64,000 nt of DNA from CAWBRY01 sp963791295 (GCA_963791295.1 CAWBRY010000004.1:806001-870000), one strand, 5' to 3'. Counted from the first letter of the stretch, positions 52,404 through 62,547 are shown. Made by a program: numbers and translations. Notes: generated by a model not told the origin, from the letters alone.

Positions 52404-52796
52404 TTATTCGATTGGTTGGAAACGGATCTCTTTTACAAGATCTTTATTGTCTTTCAACTTCATAAATACCGTTGTGCGAAAATTTCCGGATTTTGTTTGA
52501 AGAGTACCAATACAGAATTTGCCACCACCGTTATCGCCTTTGTGCTTTACTTCAAAGCTCTTAACGTCGTTGTTATTGAAAAAATCTTTCAAGATCAGCA
52601 CGGCCTGAGCCTTGCTATAACTGTCACTTTGATTAGGTAGTGTGAGTTCTACATTCTCGCCAAAGTAAGAAGATAGTTCAGCTGCATTGCCTGAACGCAG
52701 TGCTCCTATCACGGCATCGATATTATTGTTGCGTTGTGCAAATGACGACAGCGCAATAATAGAAGCCAGCAATAGAGAAGTAAAAATCGGTTTCAT
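52404..52796 (-). CDS. DUF4783 secreted protein
   Basis: The 130-residue product has a signal peptide (ending about SSFAQ) and a single DUF4783 domain, an NTF2-like fold found in Bacteroidota. The pattern IDAVIGALRSGNAAELSSYF, then ENVELTLPN and AVLILKDFFNNN, is characteristic. The family's function is unknown. The gene ends in a strong hairpin terminator, so it is a separate unit. It is divergent from gpmI. Confidence 0.85.
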   Translation of the reverse strand: MKPIFTSLLLASIIALSSFAQRNNNIDAVIGALRSGNAAELSSYFGENVELTLPNQSDSYSKAQAVLILKDFFNNNDVKSFEVKHKGDNGGGKFCIGTLQTKSGNFRTTVFMKLKDNKDLVKEIRFQPIE

Positions 52797-52991
52797 GTTT
52801 AGTAGTTATTCACAGGGGTATTAATCTAAAAATATGCCACAATTATATATCGAAATCTTCTAAACTAAAATACTAAAAATCAGGACGTTTATCTAGTAAA
52901 TCATTTAAATACATTATTTGAATGTAGATTTACAGCGCATTGTTCCTTGAAAATGAATGTATTTGTACTAATTAAAAATATTTGTTAAGCA

Positions 52992-54555
52992 ATGGCTCAA
53001 AAAAAAGTTATTCTGATCATTATGGACGGCTGGGGACTCGGAAAAGTTGCTTCTGCGGATGCCATTCAGAACGCAAAAACCCCCTTTGTCAGCTCGCTTT
53101 ACAAGAATTATCCAAATACCACTTTAACAACCTGTGGCGAACTTGTGGGGCTGCCGGAAGGACAGATGGGGAATTCTGAAGTAGGCCATCTCAACCTCGG
53201 TGCTGGCAGGATCGTTTACCAGGAATTGCAACGAATAAATGTGGCCGTACGTGATGGTTCGCTTGCAAAGAATGAAATATTGCTCAATGCCATTCGCTTT
53301 GCAAAGAATAATCGAAAGCCGCTGCATCTGCTTGGATTGGTAAGTGATGGCGGTGTTCATTCTCACATCAATCATTTAAAAGCCATTATCGATGTTTGCA
53401 AGAAGGAAGGCCAGGAAGAGGTATTCATTCATGCCTTTACTGATGGACGTGATTGCGATCCCAAGAGTGGCTTCATTTTATTACTGACTTGCAGCAACAT
53501 TTAAATAATCAGTTGGAAAAATTGCAACGGTTAGCGGAAGATATTATGCAATGGACCGCGACAAGAGATGGGAGAGAGTAAAACTGGCCTATGATGCATT
53601 GGTGAACGGGATAGGCGATAAAGCTCCGGATGCAATTGCTGCCGTGGAGAATTCCTATCAAAAGAATGTCACTGATGAATTTATAAAGCCAACGGTTATT
53701 GTCAACGAGGGTCAACAGCCGCTCGCCGTGATAAAAGATGGCGATGTTGCAATTTGTTTCAACTTTCGAACGGACAGGTGCAGGGAGATCACGCAGGTCC
53801 TCACTCAAATTGACTTTCCCGACTGGAGCATGAAAAAATTATCTCTCCACTATACCACCATGACTGAATATGATCAGACATACCAAAATGTAAATGTCAT
53901 ATTCGATAACGACAATCTGGAAAATACGCTCGGTCAGCTTATACAGGAGCATGGATTGAAACAGATACGGATAGCCGAAACAGAAAAATATCCGCATGTC
54001 ACTTTCTTCTTTAGCGGGGGAAGGGAAGCTCCTTTCGAAGGAGAAAAAAGGATAATGATTCCTTCACCAAAGGTGGCCACCTATGATCTTCAGCCGGAGA
54101 TGAGCGCTTATGAAGTAACCGACGCCGCAGTCAGGGAGATCTTAAGAGGTCCTGCCCCGGAGGGAAATCCTAATGCTGATCAATCACCGCATTTTATTTG
54201 CCTGAATTTTGCCAACGCCGATATGGTGGGCCATACAGGCATATGGGAGGCTGCCATCAAGGCTGTCGAGACCGTGGATGAATGCGTGAAAAGAGTAGTT
54301 ACTGCCGGCTTGCAAAATGATTACGCCATTTTTCTTACGGCTGATCACGGCAATTCCGACTATATGATCAATGAGGATGGTTCACCGAACACTGCGCATA
54401 CACTAAACCCCGTTCCATTTTTCATTATCGATAATAAATGGAGGGGAACGATCAAACCGGGCAAGCTGGGAGATATTGCTCCCACAATTCTTACCATGAT
54501 GTCATTGCCCATTCCAAAAGAAATGACGGGTGAAGTCTTAATAAGTAACTCCTGA
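52992..54555 (+). pseudogene. gpmI: Phosphoglycerate mutase (2,3-bisphosphoglycerate-independent), two frameshifts
   Basis: GpmI interconverts 3- and 2-phosphoglycerate. Residues from 52992 encode the N-terminal part with the catalytic serine 62 in MGNSEVGHL; a later frame from about 53530 to 54555 encodes the rest, with GRYYAMDRDKRWERV, then the metal-site TADHGNSDYM. Between them one frame encodes TDLQQHLNNQLEK, again matching the family. Adding one base in each of two homopolymers (T4 at 53476-53479 and A5 at 53517-53521) restores a full-length protein. Everything else looks intact, so the breaks may be sequencing errors. It is otherwise a normal core gene. Confidence 0.88.
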
Positions 54556-54580
54556 AATAATTTCAAGAATTGCTCCTTGT

Positions 54581-55066
54581 ATGAAAAAGAAATTGCTGAT
54601 CCTTTTTCTCCTTGTTTTAATAGCCATTCAATTCATTCATCCGAAAAGGAACAAATCTGAAGGTGAGTCGCCCCATTATATTGGCAAAAATTTTTCAGTA
54701 AGGGAAGATGTAAATTTTATCCTGGCGAAAGCCTGCCTGGATTGCCACAGTAATAATACGCGGTATCCGTGGTACTGTAGTTTCCAGCCAATCGATTGGT
54801 GGATTGCCGGTCATGTACGGAACGGGAAAAAATCGTTGAATTTTGATGAGTTTACTAACCGTAGTCTTCGTTTTCAATATCATAAACTGGAAGAAACTAC
54901 AAAGCTGGTAAAAGATGGCGCGATGCCTTTGAGTTCTTATAGATTAATTCATAAAGACTCAAGACTTACACCGGATGAAAAGCAAATACTGATAAATTGG
55001 GCCGATACCATGCGGATGAAAATGAAAAAGGAATATCCAATAGACAGCCTGGAAAGAAAAAGATAG
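54581..55066 (+). CDS. Haem-binding domain protein with CxxCH motif
   Basis: The 161-residue product has a membrane-anchoring or signal hydrophobic segment at the N-terminus, then the haem-binding pattern KACLDCHSNNTRYPWYC of the haem-binding domain family. One CxxCH motif is present. It is probably a periplasmic, membrane-attached c-type cytochrome. No electron-transfer partner gene is adjacent. It follows gpmI by 25 bases. Confidence 0.85.
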   Translation: MKKKLLILFLLVLIAIQFIHPKRNKSEGESPHYIGKNFSVREDVNFILAKACLDCHSNNTRYPWYCSFQPIDWWIAGHVRNGKKSLNFDEFTNRSLRFQYHKLEETTKLVKDGAMPLSSYRLIHKDSRLTPDEKQILINWADTMRMKMKKEYPIDSLERKR

Positions 55067-55228
55067 CGCCGATTTTCAGAGGCAAGTTAGAAAACTGCCA
55101 TACATGGATTTCGTCTTGAAACTACTGGCCCTCATCCGTTTATTTGAGGTTTGAGTATGAAAATTTGCTTTGGGGTGCAGCTTTTCTATGTGAAAATTGT
55201 CTAAATTACAGGCAGCCAAACGGCAACT

Positions 55229-55810
55229 ATGACCGAGGAAGCCATATTAAAAGGTTGTTTGAATAATGATGCCTCAGCCCAACGGGAGCTGTACAATCGC
55301 TACAGTCCGAAGATGCTGGCTGTATGTTATCGTTTTGCTCACAACCGGGAAGATGCTGAAGACATGTTGCAGGAAGGTTTTATCAAAGTGTTTTTGCAAA
55401 TACACACATTTGAAAACCGGGGTGCATTTGAAGGATGGGTCAGGAGAATTGTGGTGCATACCTGTATTAACATCCTCAAGAAGAACAAGAAGTTCAATGA
55501 AAGTGTCGATATCATACATGCTACAGGCCTACAGGTGAGAGAGGACAGTGTACCGGCTATTATTCAGGCCAAGCAGGTAGTAGAATGTATTCGCCTCCTT
55601 CCTATCGGATACCGGACAGTTTTAAACCTTTATGCTGTAGAAGGCTACAGTCATTGGGAAATATCCAATCTGCTGGACATTGAGGAGAGCACTAGCCGAA
55701 GCCAGTACACGAGGGCTAAGGCGATGCTGGAGGATATACTGGTTCGCAAGAAGATCTTACAAAAACCAAAACAAAAGATTAATTGGCTTGCCGCAGCAAA
55801 TCAACAGTGA
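55229..55810 (+). CDS. ECF-type RNA polymerase sigma factor
   Basis: The 193-residue product is a sigma-70 family protein with only regions 2 and 4, as in ECF factors. Region 2 includes YNRYSPKMLAVCYRFAHNREDAEDMLQEGF; region 4 includes LPIGYRTVLNLYAVEGYSHWEISNLL and the DNA-binding helix IEESTSRSQYTRAKAML. It lies 32 bases before a membrane protein gene that probably controls it. Such pairs in Bacteroidota act as envelope sensors. Confidence 0.93.
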   Translation: MTEEAILKGCLNNDASAQRELYNRYSPKMLAVCYRFAHNREDAEDMLQEGFIKVFLQIHTFENRGAFEGWVRRIVVHTCINILKKNKKFNESVDIIHATGLQVREDSVPAIIQAKQVVECIRLLPIGYRTVLNLYAVEGYSHWEISNLLDIEESTSRSQYTRAKAMLEDILVRKKILQKPKQKINWLAAANQQ

Positions 55811-55842
55811 ATTTTAACCCGTACCTAAAGCCTGACTGATTT

Positions 55843-57240
55843 ATGGAGAATAACAAGGATAAGCAGGATTTTGAGCAGTTTGTAAAACAAAATGCGGATC
55901 AATACCGGATGTTTCCATCTGAAAAGGTATGGAAGGGTATTCATAGTACTCTTCATACACGGAAACTTTGGTATAATCTGGGCCTCGGCTTATTATTATT
56001 AACTACGGGTGCCGCTGTTACCTGGGTCATGCTTAGCTCTTCATCCAAGAGCGAAAAGATCAATATCGGCCATCCCCCTGTTACTCCGCAGACTGAATTT
56101 GTAGCTTCCGAAAATAAAATTGACCAACCGGATTTCATGAAGTCGGGATCTATTCTGGCTAAGACCAATGTTCCCGTGGTGGCGATTCCGGAAGCTAAAC
56201 CGAACAATACTATATCACTGAGAAATATAACCGGCAGGCTAATCAACCAGGAGGTGGAGATTCCAGCCATCGCCGCTGAACAAAACAATCAGGACATCAA
56301 ATGGATTAGCCCCGTCGCGCCAACTATCCACACTGAGTCGTTCGTGGATAAACCCATCTTTGTCCAGGTTAGCGACCAGTTAACAGACAATGATGTGGAT
56401 GAATTCTTACGAATAAAAAGAAGCTCTATAACAGAAACCAGGGTCACTGAGTATGTTGCCTCAAATCCTTTGACTATTGAGAGTGTTTTGAACGCTTTCA
56501 AGTCGAGAAGAAAATCATTGACGATGAAGGTATATTTCGTTCCAACGATCAGTTATCGCAAGCTGACGGAAAATACATCTGTCGTCAGGAGATCGCAATC
56601 CAATCCCTATAGCTATGCTGCTTTGAATGATATAAATAGTGCAGTGACTCACAAGCCTGATATGGGACTTGAATTTGGGTTTAGTGCCGGCTACCCGGTA
56701 AATCACAAGGTTTCTATCATTGGAGGACTTCAAATCAATGTGAGTAAATACGATATCAAGGCCTTTACTCATCCAAATGAGCTGGCGACAATAGCCTTAT
56801 CCAACGGACGTCCAGGCTCCAGCTCCAGTTCATTGTCCACAATCAGCAATTATCGGAATTTTGATGGTTACCGGTCCAACTGGCTGCATAACTTATACAT
56901 CTCGGTTTCAGCTCCTATCGGGGCAGAGGTTAATGTGACAGGGAATAACAGAACTTATTTAGGTCTTAGCGGTACAATACAACCTACATATATCTTAAGA
57001 GACCGGGCATATCTGATCTCCACAGATTATAAGAACTATGCAAAAGTGCCTTCACTCATACGTAAATGGAATGTGAGCACCAGTTTTGAAGCCTTTGCCG
57101 GTTATAGTACGGGAAAAATTAAATGGAAAGTCGGTCCTCAGGTGCGATATCAAATGCTTTCAAGTTTCGAGGATAAATATCCTGTGAGAGAGCATTTGTT
57201 TGACTTTGGGTTGAAAATCGGCGTCATGCTGAATAAATAG
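55843..57240 (+). CDS. Membrane-anchored partner of the sigma factor with barrel-like C-terminus
   Basis: The 465-residue product has about 43 cytoplasmic residues (with DFEQFVKQNADQYRMFPSEKVWKGI), one membrane helix (about 44-66, NLGLGLLLLTTGAAVTWVML), a long periplasmic linker, and a C-terminal region of about 240 residues with the alternating pattern of an outer-membrane beta-barrel (FGFSAGYPVNHKVSIIGGLQ, ending FGLKIGVMLNK). The N-terminus sits where anti-sigma domains sit. It follows an ECF sigma gene by 32 bases. I infer a single-chain envelope sensor that binds the sigma factor, but no known anti-sigma motif is certain. Confidence 0.65.
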   Translation: MENNKDKQDFEQFVKQNADQYRMFPSEKVWKGIHSTLHTRKLWYNLGLGLLLLTTGAAVTWVMLSSSSKSEKINIGHPPVTPQTEFVASENKIDQPDFMKSGSILAKTNVPVVAIPEAKPNNTISLRNITGRLINQEVEIPAIAAEQNNQDIKWISPVAPTIHTESFVDKPIFVQVSDQLTDNDVDEFLRIKRSSITETRVTEYVASNPLTIESVLNAFKSRRKSLTMKVYFVPTISYRKLTENTSVVRRSQSNPYSYAALNDINSAVTHKPDMGLEFGFSAGYPVNHKVSIIGGLQINVSKYDIKAFTHPNELATIALSNGRPGSSSSSLSTISNYRNFDGYRSNWLHNLYISVSAPIGAEVNVTGNNRTYLGLSGTIQPTYILRDRAYLISTDYKNYAKVPSLIRKWNVSTSFEAFAGYSTGKIKWKVGPQVRYQMLSSFEDKYPVREHLFDFGLKIGVMLNK

Positions 57241-57267
57241 AACCGACACTAACTGTTGTGAATCGTC

Positions 57268-57294
57268 ATATCCCGCTCCTCAAGGGCGGGATAT
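57268..57294. terminator. Hairpin after the sigma-factor operon
   Basis: ATATCCCGC (57268-57276) pairs with GCGGGATAT (57286-57294) with a nine-base loop. No T-tract follows, so it may be a weak terminator or an RNA-stabilising structure. Confidence 0.5.
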
Positions 57295-57342
57295 CTATTA
57301 GTAGACTTTCCACTAAAAAAATTAAACAATTAAATTTGGGGG

Positions 57343-57915
57343 ATGAAAATCTACTCCCTGGTATTTCTCCTAATCCTGTTATCCTGTCAACAAAAAAAGA
57401 AAGAAGAAAAAGAAAAGTTTTTCCCTGTATTATCATTTATCAAAAGCCAGATCGCTCATGTCGACACATCTCTATATTCCATTACGAAGATCAAGTACCG
57501 CGATAGCACCCACAGCGACACAGAATATGTAAAAAGAGAGCAATTTCGAGGCCTCGCCCAGGATTTCCTCGAATTGCCCGATCTCACAGAAAACAAGTAT
57601 AGCGATCGATTTGTTGAAGAGAGACTCTTCGATGAATCGATGAACAGGGTGATCATCAGCTACAAACCGAAAAACCCTGAAAAAGAAGAGATCCAAAAAC
57701 TGGAAGTGCTGATAACGCCGGACATAGCCCGGGGCGACCAGGTAGATAATTTCATCATTGAAAGAATGGTCAACAACAGGGACGGCTATTTGCATAAATA
57801 CCTGCTATGGCGGGTCGATAAAAGCTTTCAGGTGACCACTACCACCCAAAACCCATCTGCACCGGAACTGATCACGACCTTAAAAGTGAGCTGGAATGAG
57901 ACCGATAACGAATGA
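57343..57915 (+). CDS. Lipoprotein of unknown function
   Basis: The 190-residue product has a lipoprotein signal with LLSC (modified cysteine about residue 15), a lysine/glutamate-rich linker, and a folded domain with a pattern of strands and helices. I do not recognise it. It overlaps the start of uvrC by four bases (ATGA-type overlap), so the two are translated together. Confidence 0.7.
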   Translation: MKIYSLVFLLILLSCQQKKKEEKEKFFPVLSFIKSQIAHVDTSLYSITKIKYRDSTHSDTEYVKREQFRGLAQDFLELPDLTENKYSDRFVEERLFDESMNRVIISYKPKNPEKEEIQKLEVLITPDIARGDQVDNFIIERMVNNRDGYLHKYLLWRVDKSFQVTTTTQNPSAPELITTLKVSWNETDNE

Positions 57916-59711
57916 CCGCATCAGAATTTCAACATATCGCAGGAACGATCCCACGTCAACCCGGCATTTACAAATATTATGATGCCGCCAATGAATTACT
58001 GTATGTGGGCAAGGCCAAGCACCTGCACAAGCGGGTGAGCTCTTATTTTACCAAAAACCTGATCAATTATAAGACTTATGAGCTGGTGCAGCGAATAGCC
58101 CGCATCGAGTTTACTATCGTCAATTCCGAACAGGATGCATTCCTGCTGGAGAATTCATTGATCAAGGAATACCAACCCCGTTTCAATATCACGCTGAAAG
58201 ATGATAAGAGCTATCCATACATCGTCGTCAAGAATGAGCCCTTTCCCAGAGTTTTTTTAACGCGCAAGAAGATCAGCGACGGTTCGGATTACCTCGGTCC
58301 GTATACTTCAGTAAAGAAAGTAAGAGAATTGCTTGGCTTCATCAAACAGACGATCCAGCTTAGGAACTGCTCGCTCAACCTGACTGAGAATAATATAAAG
58401 AAAGGCAAATTCAAGGTTTGCCTGGAATATCATCTGGGCAATTGCAAGGGTCCTTGCGAAGGCTTGCAAACGGCAGAAGACTACCGGGAAAATTTATTTC
58501 AATTGAAAAACTTGATGCGAGGAAATCTGGCACCGGTGATCCGCCATTTCAGAGAAGAAATGAAGTCTTATTCCAATGCACTCGCTTTTGAAAAGGCCGA
58601 ACTTATCAAGAAGAAGATAGGTTTCCTGGAAAATTATCAATCCCGGTCTGTAGTTGCCAGCGACAAGTTTGTGAGCATGGATATTTTCTCAATATTAAAA
58701 GAAAATGAACGGGTGCATGTAAACTATCTAATGGTAAGGAATGGCGCGATTATCCAAACACAAACGAGTAAGGTGGAAACACATTTGGATGAATCGATTG
58801 AAGAGATTTTGAGTTTTGCAGTAGCACAATTAAGGGCCACGTTCAATAGTGACGCCACGGAAATTATTGTTCCCTTCCCTATCGAATTCCCGGAAGCTGA
58901 AATTACCGTCACGGTTCCCAAAGGGGGCGATAAGAAGAAATTGCTGGATCTCTCTGAAAAAAATGTCAATCACTATATCGAAGAATTGAAAGCGAAGGAA
59001 CGGTTACAGCTAAGCGCAAATAAGCCGGATAAACTGAGGTTATTAAAACAATTGCAGCAGGACCTTCAATTATCGGAACTGCCCGTTCATATAGAATGTT
59101 TTGATAATTCGAATTTCCAGGGTGCTTATCCTGTTTCCGCCATGGTTTGTTTTAAAAATGCAGAACCCAGCAAGAAAGACTACCGGCATTTCAATGTAAG
59201 AACGGTGGAAGGGATCAATGACTTTGCCACCATGAAAGAGGCCGTATTCCGGCGTTATAAGAGAGTATTAGCCGAGGAAGATTTCTTTCCCCAGTTAGTG
59301 ATCATTGACGGCGGCAAAGGCCAGTTAAGCGCTGCTGTAGAAGCCATGAGAGAGTTGGGGGCGGAAGGGAAAACCACCCTGGTTGGGTTGGCCAAGAATG
59401 AAGAGGAGCTTTTTTTCGCCGGGGATACGGAATCCCTCAAGCTGGCATTGAATAGCGGGAGCCTGAAGCTCATCCGACAGATCCGGAACGAAGTCCACCG
59501 TTTCGGTATTCGCTTCCATCGCGATAAGAGAAGCAAGGGGACCTTTAAGAACGAATTAGAGGAAATACCTGGAATTGGGAAGGCTACCGCTGATATCCTT
59601 TTAAAAGAGTTTAGATCGGTTAAAAACATCCGGGAAAAAAGTATGGAGGAACTTGCCGAAAAGGTTGGAAAGGCGAAATCGGTGATTATCTATAACCACT
59701 TCAGGAGCTAA
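57912..59711 (+). CDS. uvrC: Excinuclease ABC subunit C
   Basis: UvrC makes the two incisions in nucleotide excision repair. The 599-residue product has an N-terminal GIY-YIG nuclease domain (PGIYKYYDAANELLYVGKAK), a UVR motif region in the middle, an RNase H-like nuclease domain with IECFDNSNFQGAYPV, and C-terminal helix-hairpin-helix IPGIGKATADILL. It acts with the Mfd encoded at the left end. A hairpin followed by T-rich sequence lies 86 bases downstream. Confidence 0.96.
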   Translation: MTASEFQHIAGTIPRQPGIYKYYDAANELLYVGKAKHLHKRVSSYFTKNLINYKTYELVQRIARIEFTIVNSEQDAFLLENSLIKEYQPRFNITLKDDKSYPYIVVKNEPFPRVFLTRKKISDGSDYLGPYTSVKKVRELLGFIKQTIQLRNCSLNLTENNIKKGKFKVCLEYHLGNCKGPCEGLQTAEDYRENLFQLKNLMRGNLAPVIRHFREEMKSYSNALAFEKAELIKKKIGFLENYQSRSVVASDKFVSMDIFSILKENERVHVNYLMVRNGAIIQTQTSKVETHLDESIEEILSFAVAQLRATFNSDATEIIVPFPIEFPEAEITVTVPKGGDKKKLLDLSEKNVNHYIEELKAKERLQLSANKPDKLRLLKQLQQDLQLSELPVHIECFDNSNFQGAYPVSAMVCFKNAEPSKKDYRHFNVRTVEGINDFATMKEAVFRRYKRVLAEEDFFPQLVIIDGGKGQLSAAVEAMRELGAEGKTTLVGLAKNEEELFFAGDTESLKLALNSGSLKLIRQIRNEVHRFGIRFHRDKRSKGTFKNELEEIPGIGKATADILLKEFRSVKNIREKSMEELAEKVGKAKSVIIYNHFRS

Positions 59712-59796
59712 AAAATACCGTTTAAATAGGCGTGGGGAAACTGTATAATGTGTTAGAGGGAAAAGCGCAGTTTGGAAGGTAAAAGACAAAAAAAAT

Positions 59797-59826
59797 GGGG
59801 CCCGGATAGACATCCAGCCCCGTTTT
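59797..59826 (+). terminator. Candidate terminator after uvrC
   Basis: GGGGC (59797-59801) pairs with GCCCC (59817-59821), followed by GTTTTT. The stem is short (five base pairs plus one possible G-U), so it is a moderate candidate. It lies in the 287-base gap between convergent uvrC and gldN. Confidence 0.5.
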
Positions 59827-59947
59827 TAAAATCCAATATCCTATGAAAAACCGAGACGAAAATACGACAATTATCCAATTTTCCTATAGGACTTTTACGT
59901 ATTTTGAAACTTTTTTCTTGAATAAATTAAATAATCTGAACAATAAA

Positions 59948-59974
59948 AAAACCCCAACTTCATGTCGGGGTTTT
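59948..59974. terminator. Terminator between uvrC and gldN
   Basis: AAAACCCC (59948-59955) pairs with GGGGTTTT (59967-59974) across an 11-base loop. It lies 25 bases after the gldN stop on the minus strand and reads as an intrinsic terminator in both directions. The rest of the 59712-59998 gap shows no gene. Confidence 0.82.
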
Positions 59975-59998
59975 CTAATTAATTAAAGGCTTATGATC

Positions 59999-61003
59999 TT
60001 AATAAGACCATAGGTCCTGCTCATAGTTGAAGATTTTTTCTTTTATGTTATCGCCTTCCAATAAGGCAAGAATCGGATCCTTTATATAACCTCTGATTGA
60101 TTTGTTCGCTGCGTTATCAAAGGTTGATTTTACAATATAACTGCTGAACATCCGGCTTTCAAAAAGCTCTTCCCAGGTCATTCTTCCCTGGCCCATGTTC
60201 TTAGGATTATACACTTCATATTTTGCCAACATAGGGCGAAGGTCTGGATAGTAAACCCAGAACAAAGGAGTAACACCTCTTTCCTTTCCGTTGGGTAAAT
60301 AAGATATCTTCAAGGGACAGATCCCCAGAATTCGGACAAACATCCGGCTGGCTTCCCTGTCGAACACCCATTCTTCTTTCAATCTTATCTTAACGATTGA
60401 CTTGGCATCGAAACTAGCCCTGGTCACTACGTATTCAACTACTTTGCTAGGATCGTCGATAGCTGTCTTAGCTACTGTATCGGCAGAACCTACCGTCAAT
60501 TGTTGAATTTCAGTTAAGGACATCGGCGTTGAAAAGCGTTCGTCGCTAAAGGCTGTGATTTGCCCGCTATTTACCGCCTTAAGGATCATATTTACAAATA
60601 TCTGGCTGCCATTGTCACTTTCTGCTTCATAAACGAAGGGCTTATTCATCTTTTCCCTCAGGTCCAGCTCACGCCAAACTTTTTCGGCAAAGAGGGCGTC
60701 ATCCCAACGTAGATTTTCATAAGGCAAAGGAGTGCGATCGTTCAGGTTGCTCTTATCAAATGCATTATCATTTCTCAATGACTTCCTGATGGCCGTATCA
60801 GATATACCTGTTGAATCAACCCGGATGGGAATGTTCCCATAAGGATTGTAAGTGGATGGCTGTGTAATATTGTTTTGCTGTTGAGTTTGAGGATTGGTCG
60901 GCTGCGTGTTCCTTTTCCTGCCCGTACGCTGCGCACTAGCCGCCTGTACCAACATTACTGAAAGCACAACCAGTAATCCACTCTTTAACGAAATAGTTTT
61001 CAT
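59999..61003 (-). CDS. gldN: Type IX secretion / gliding protein GldN
   Basis: GldN is a periplasmic component that forms the ring with GldK in the type IX secretion system. The protein of 334 residues from the ATG at 61003 has a signal peptide (ending about AASAQ), a glutamine/asparagine-rich linker, and the family's WDDALFAEKVWRELDLREKMN near residue 100. The longer open frame to 61075 lies within gldM sequence and is not used. It is the last gene of gldK-gldL-gldM-gldN on the minus strand. Confidence 0.93.
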   Translation of the reverse strand: MKTISLKSGLLVVLSVMLVQAASAQRTGRKRNTQPTNPQTQQQNNITQPSTYNPYGNIPIRVDSTGISDTAIRKSLRNDNAFDKSNLNDRTPLPYENLRWDDALFAEKVWRELDLREKMNKPFVYEAESDNGSQIFVNMILKAVNSGQITAFSDERFSTPMSLTEIQQLTVGSADTVAKTAIDDPSKVVEYVVTRASFDAKSIVKIRLKEEWVFDREASRMFVRILGICPLKISYLPNGKERGVTPLFWVYYPDLRPMLAKYEVYNPKNMGQGRMTWEELFESRMFSSYIVKSTFDNAANKSIRGYIKDPILALLEGDNIKEKIFNYEQDLWSY

Positions 61004-61014
61004 CTTCACCAAGT

Positions 61015-62547
61015 TTATTTGATATAATATATGATCGAAGGTAATTTGACATTTCTGCCATCTTCCCCTACACAACGAATATTATCGATGGTTACCGTTC
61101 TGCCGGGCCTTAAATTTCTAAGGATACCTTGAGCGGCCGGGCTCCATGTATTTCCCTGACAAGGCGCTTCGATGATATCGCCGTTATCGTCGTCAGCAGT
61201 AAGTACAAAGCTGGTAACCGAATATTTCAATTCAAAAGGAAAATCTTTAATATAAGCTCCGACACCGGCCTGGGCTCTGAATGCTCCTGCCGCAACATTC
61301 TCACCACTAGCTACTCCACCTACCGTAGCAACAGCAGTTGGAATGGTACGAACGCGGAACTGGGAAATGCCGGCTACCCTGTTATCAACAGAAACGGTAA
61401 TCTTGCAATCATCTGTAACACTGTTGACACGGGCTATATATTTACCAGCCCCAACCTTTGTTACGGATCCACCACCACCGGTGATAGATACCTGAACTTT
61501 GTCGTCTCCACCACCACTTGCGGCAATCGAGATTGGATTATTAACGCCAACGTACAAAACATTCATTTTATCAAGGGCTATAGACGCATTAGCCTGGCCT
61601 ACCGTATACTCAACTTCTTTCTCTATCACTTGAGCCTTACCATCCTGGTCTACATAACTAATTTTAACCGGAACACTGTGATTACCTATTGCACCTCCAG
61701 TCAGTTTCTGGATGGCTGTACCTTCTGCACCAACTGTTACTGATTGGCCACCGATGGTAATCGTAGGAGTAGCTGATTTGCTGAATGCACCCACGCCAGC
61801 AGTAATTTCGAGTTCCTGCCCGGGCATGAGGTAAGTTGAATTCTGCCCTACAATGGCAGCATACGTATCAAACCGGACGACTACCTCACCCACCTTATTA
61901 TGGCAGAATGATACTACCCGGTTTTCAGAAGTTCTCACATCGTTTTGAAACTTGCTCAGTATCGTTAGGGCTGCGACCGTAGGGACCATGTGAAAGTAAA
62001 CTGCTTCCCAGGTTTTGTTAGACTTATTCGAAGTCTTAGGGACGTTGAGGTCAATGGGAAGATTGGTGCCAAATGCTGAATCAATGGACGGGTCCACTGA
62101 CAGTACATTTTTCTTGAATTCAGCAAGCTTCTGTAATAAGACCTTGCCTTCACCCTTATCTACCATCTTGCGTGTAGCAATATCCAGGTTATCTTCTTTA
62201 TAATGCTTTTCGTCGTTATTGGGATCACCTCCGGCTTTAACCAGGATATCATCCTTCAAGGACTGGATATAGCTGTAAATAGATTTAGCATAATTCTGAA
62301 CCATCTCCGCCTTGGGATACCAAAACTTGGCCTTTTCTGCGGTAGTAGGATCAGTCATTTTCTGCTTCAGGGAAGCCATGATAGTAACTGTCGATTTATC
62401 AATAGTAGCGTTCGTATTCTGTAAGCTATTATTAACCGTTTTAAAGGCATTTAAAATCTCAGATGATACATTGAGCGCCAACAGAGCTGTTAGCACCAAG
62501 TACATCATGTTGATCATTTTCTGCCTGGGCTCACGAGGTAAAGCCAT
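61015..62547 (-). CDS. gldM: Type IX secretion / gliding motor protein GldM
   Basis: GldM is the inner-membrane protein that, with GldL, forms the rotary motor powering type IX secretion and gliding. The 510-residue product has a short cytoplasmic N-terminus, one membrane helix (MINMMYLVLTALLALNVSSEIL), then four periplasmic domains built from strands. The N-terminal PREPRQKMINMMYLV is highly conserved. It lies 11 bases before gldN and 102 bases after gldL. Confidence 0.95.
   Translation of the reverse strand: MALPREPRQKMINMMYLVLTALLALNVSSEILNAFKTVNNSLQNTNATIDKSTVTIMASLKQKMTDPTTAEKAKFWYPKAEMVQNYAKSIYSYIQSLKDDILVKAGGDPNNDEKHYKEDNLDIATRKMVDKGEGKVLLQKLAEFKKNVLSVDPSIDSAFGTNLPIDLNVPKTSNKSNKTWEAVYFHMVPTVAALTILSKFQNDVRTSENRVVSFCHNKVGEVVVRFDTYAAIVGQNSTYLMPGQELEITAGVGAFSKSATPTITIGGQSVTVGAEGTAIQKLTGGAIGNHSVPVKISYVDQDGKAQVIEKEVEYTVGQANASIALDKMNVLYVGVNNPISIAASGGGDDKVQVSITGGGGSVTKVGAGKYIARVNSVTDDCKITVSVDNRVAGISQFRVRTIPTAVATVGGVASGENVAAGAFRAQAGVGAYIKDFPFELKYSVTSFVLTADDDNGDIIEAPCQGNTWSPAAQGILRNLRPGRTVTIDNIRCVGEDGRNVKLPSIIYYIK

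Noticed and set aside
61129..61743. A 204-residue plus-strand open frame antisense to gldM
   Set aside because: GldM is certain on the minus strand, and the antisense frame has no family-like features.
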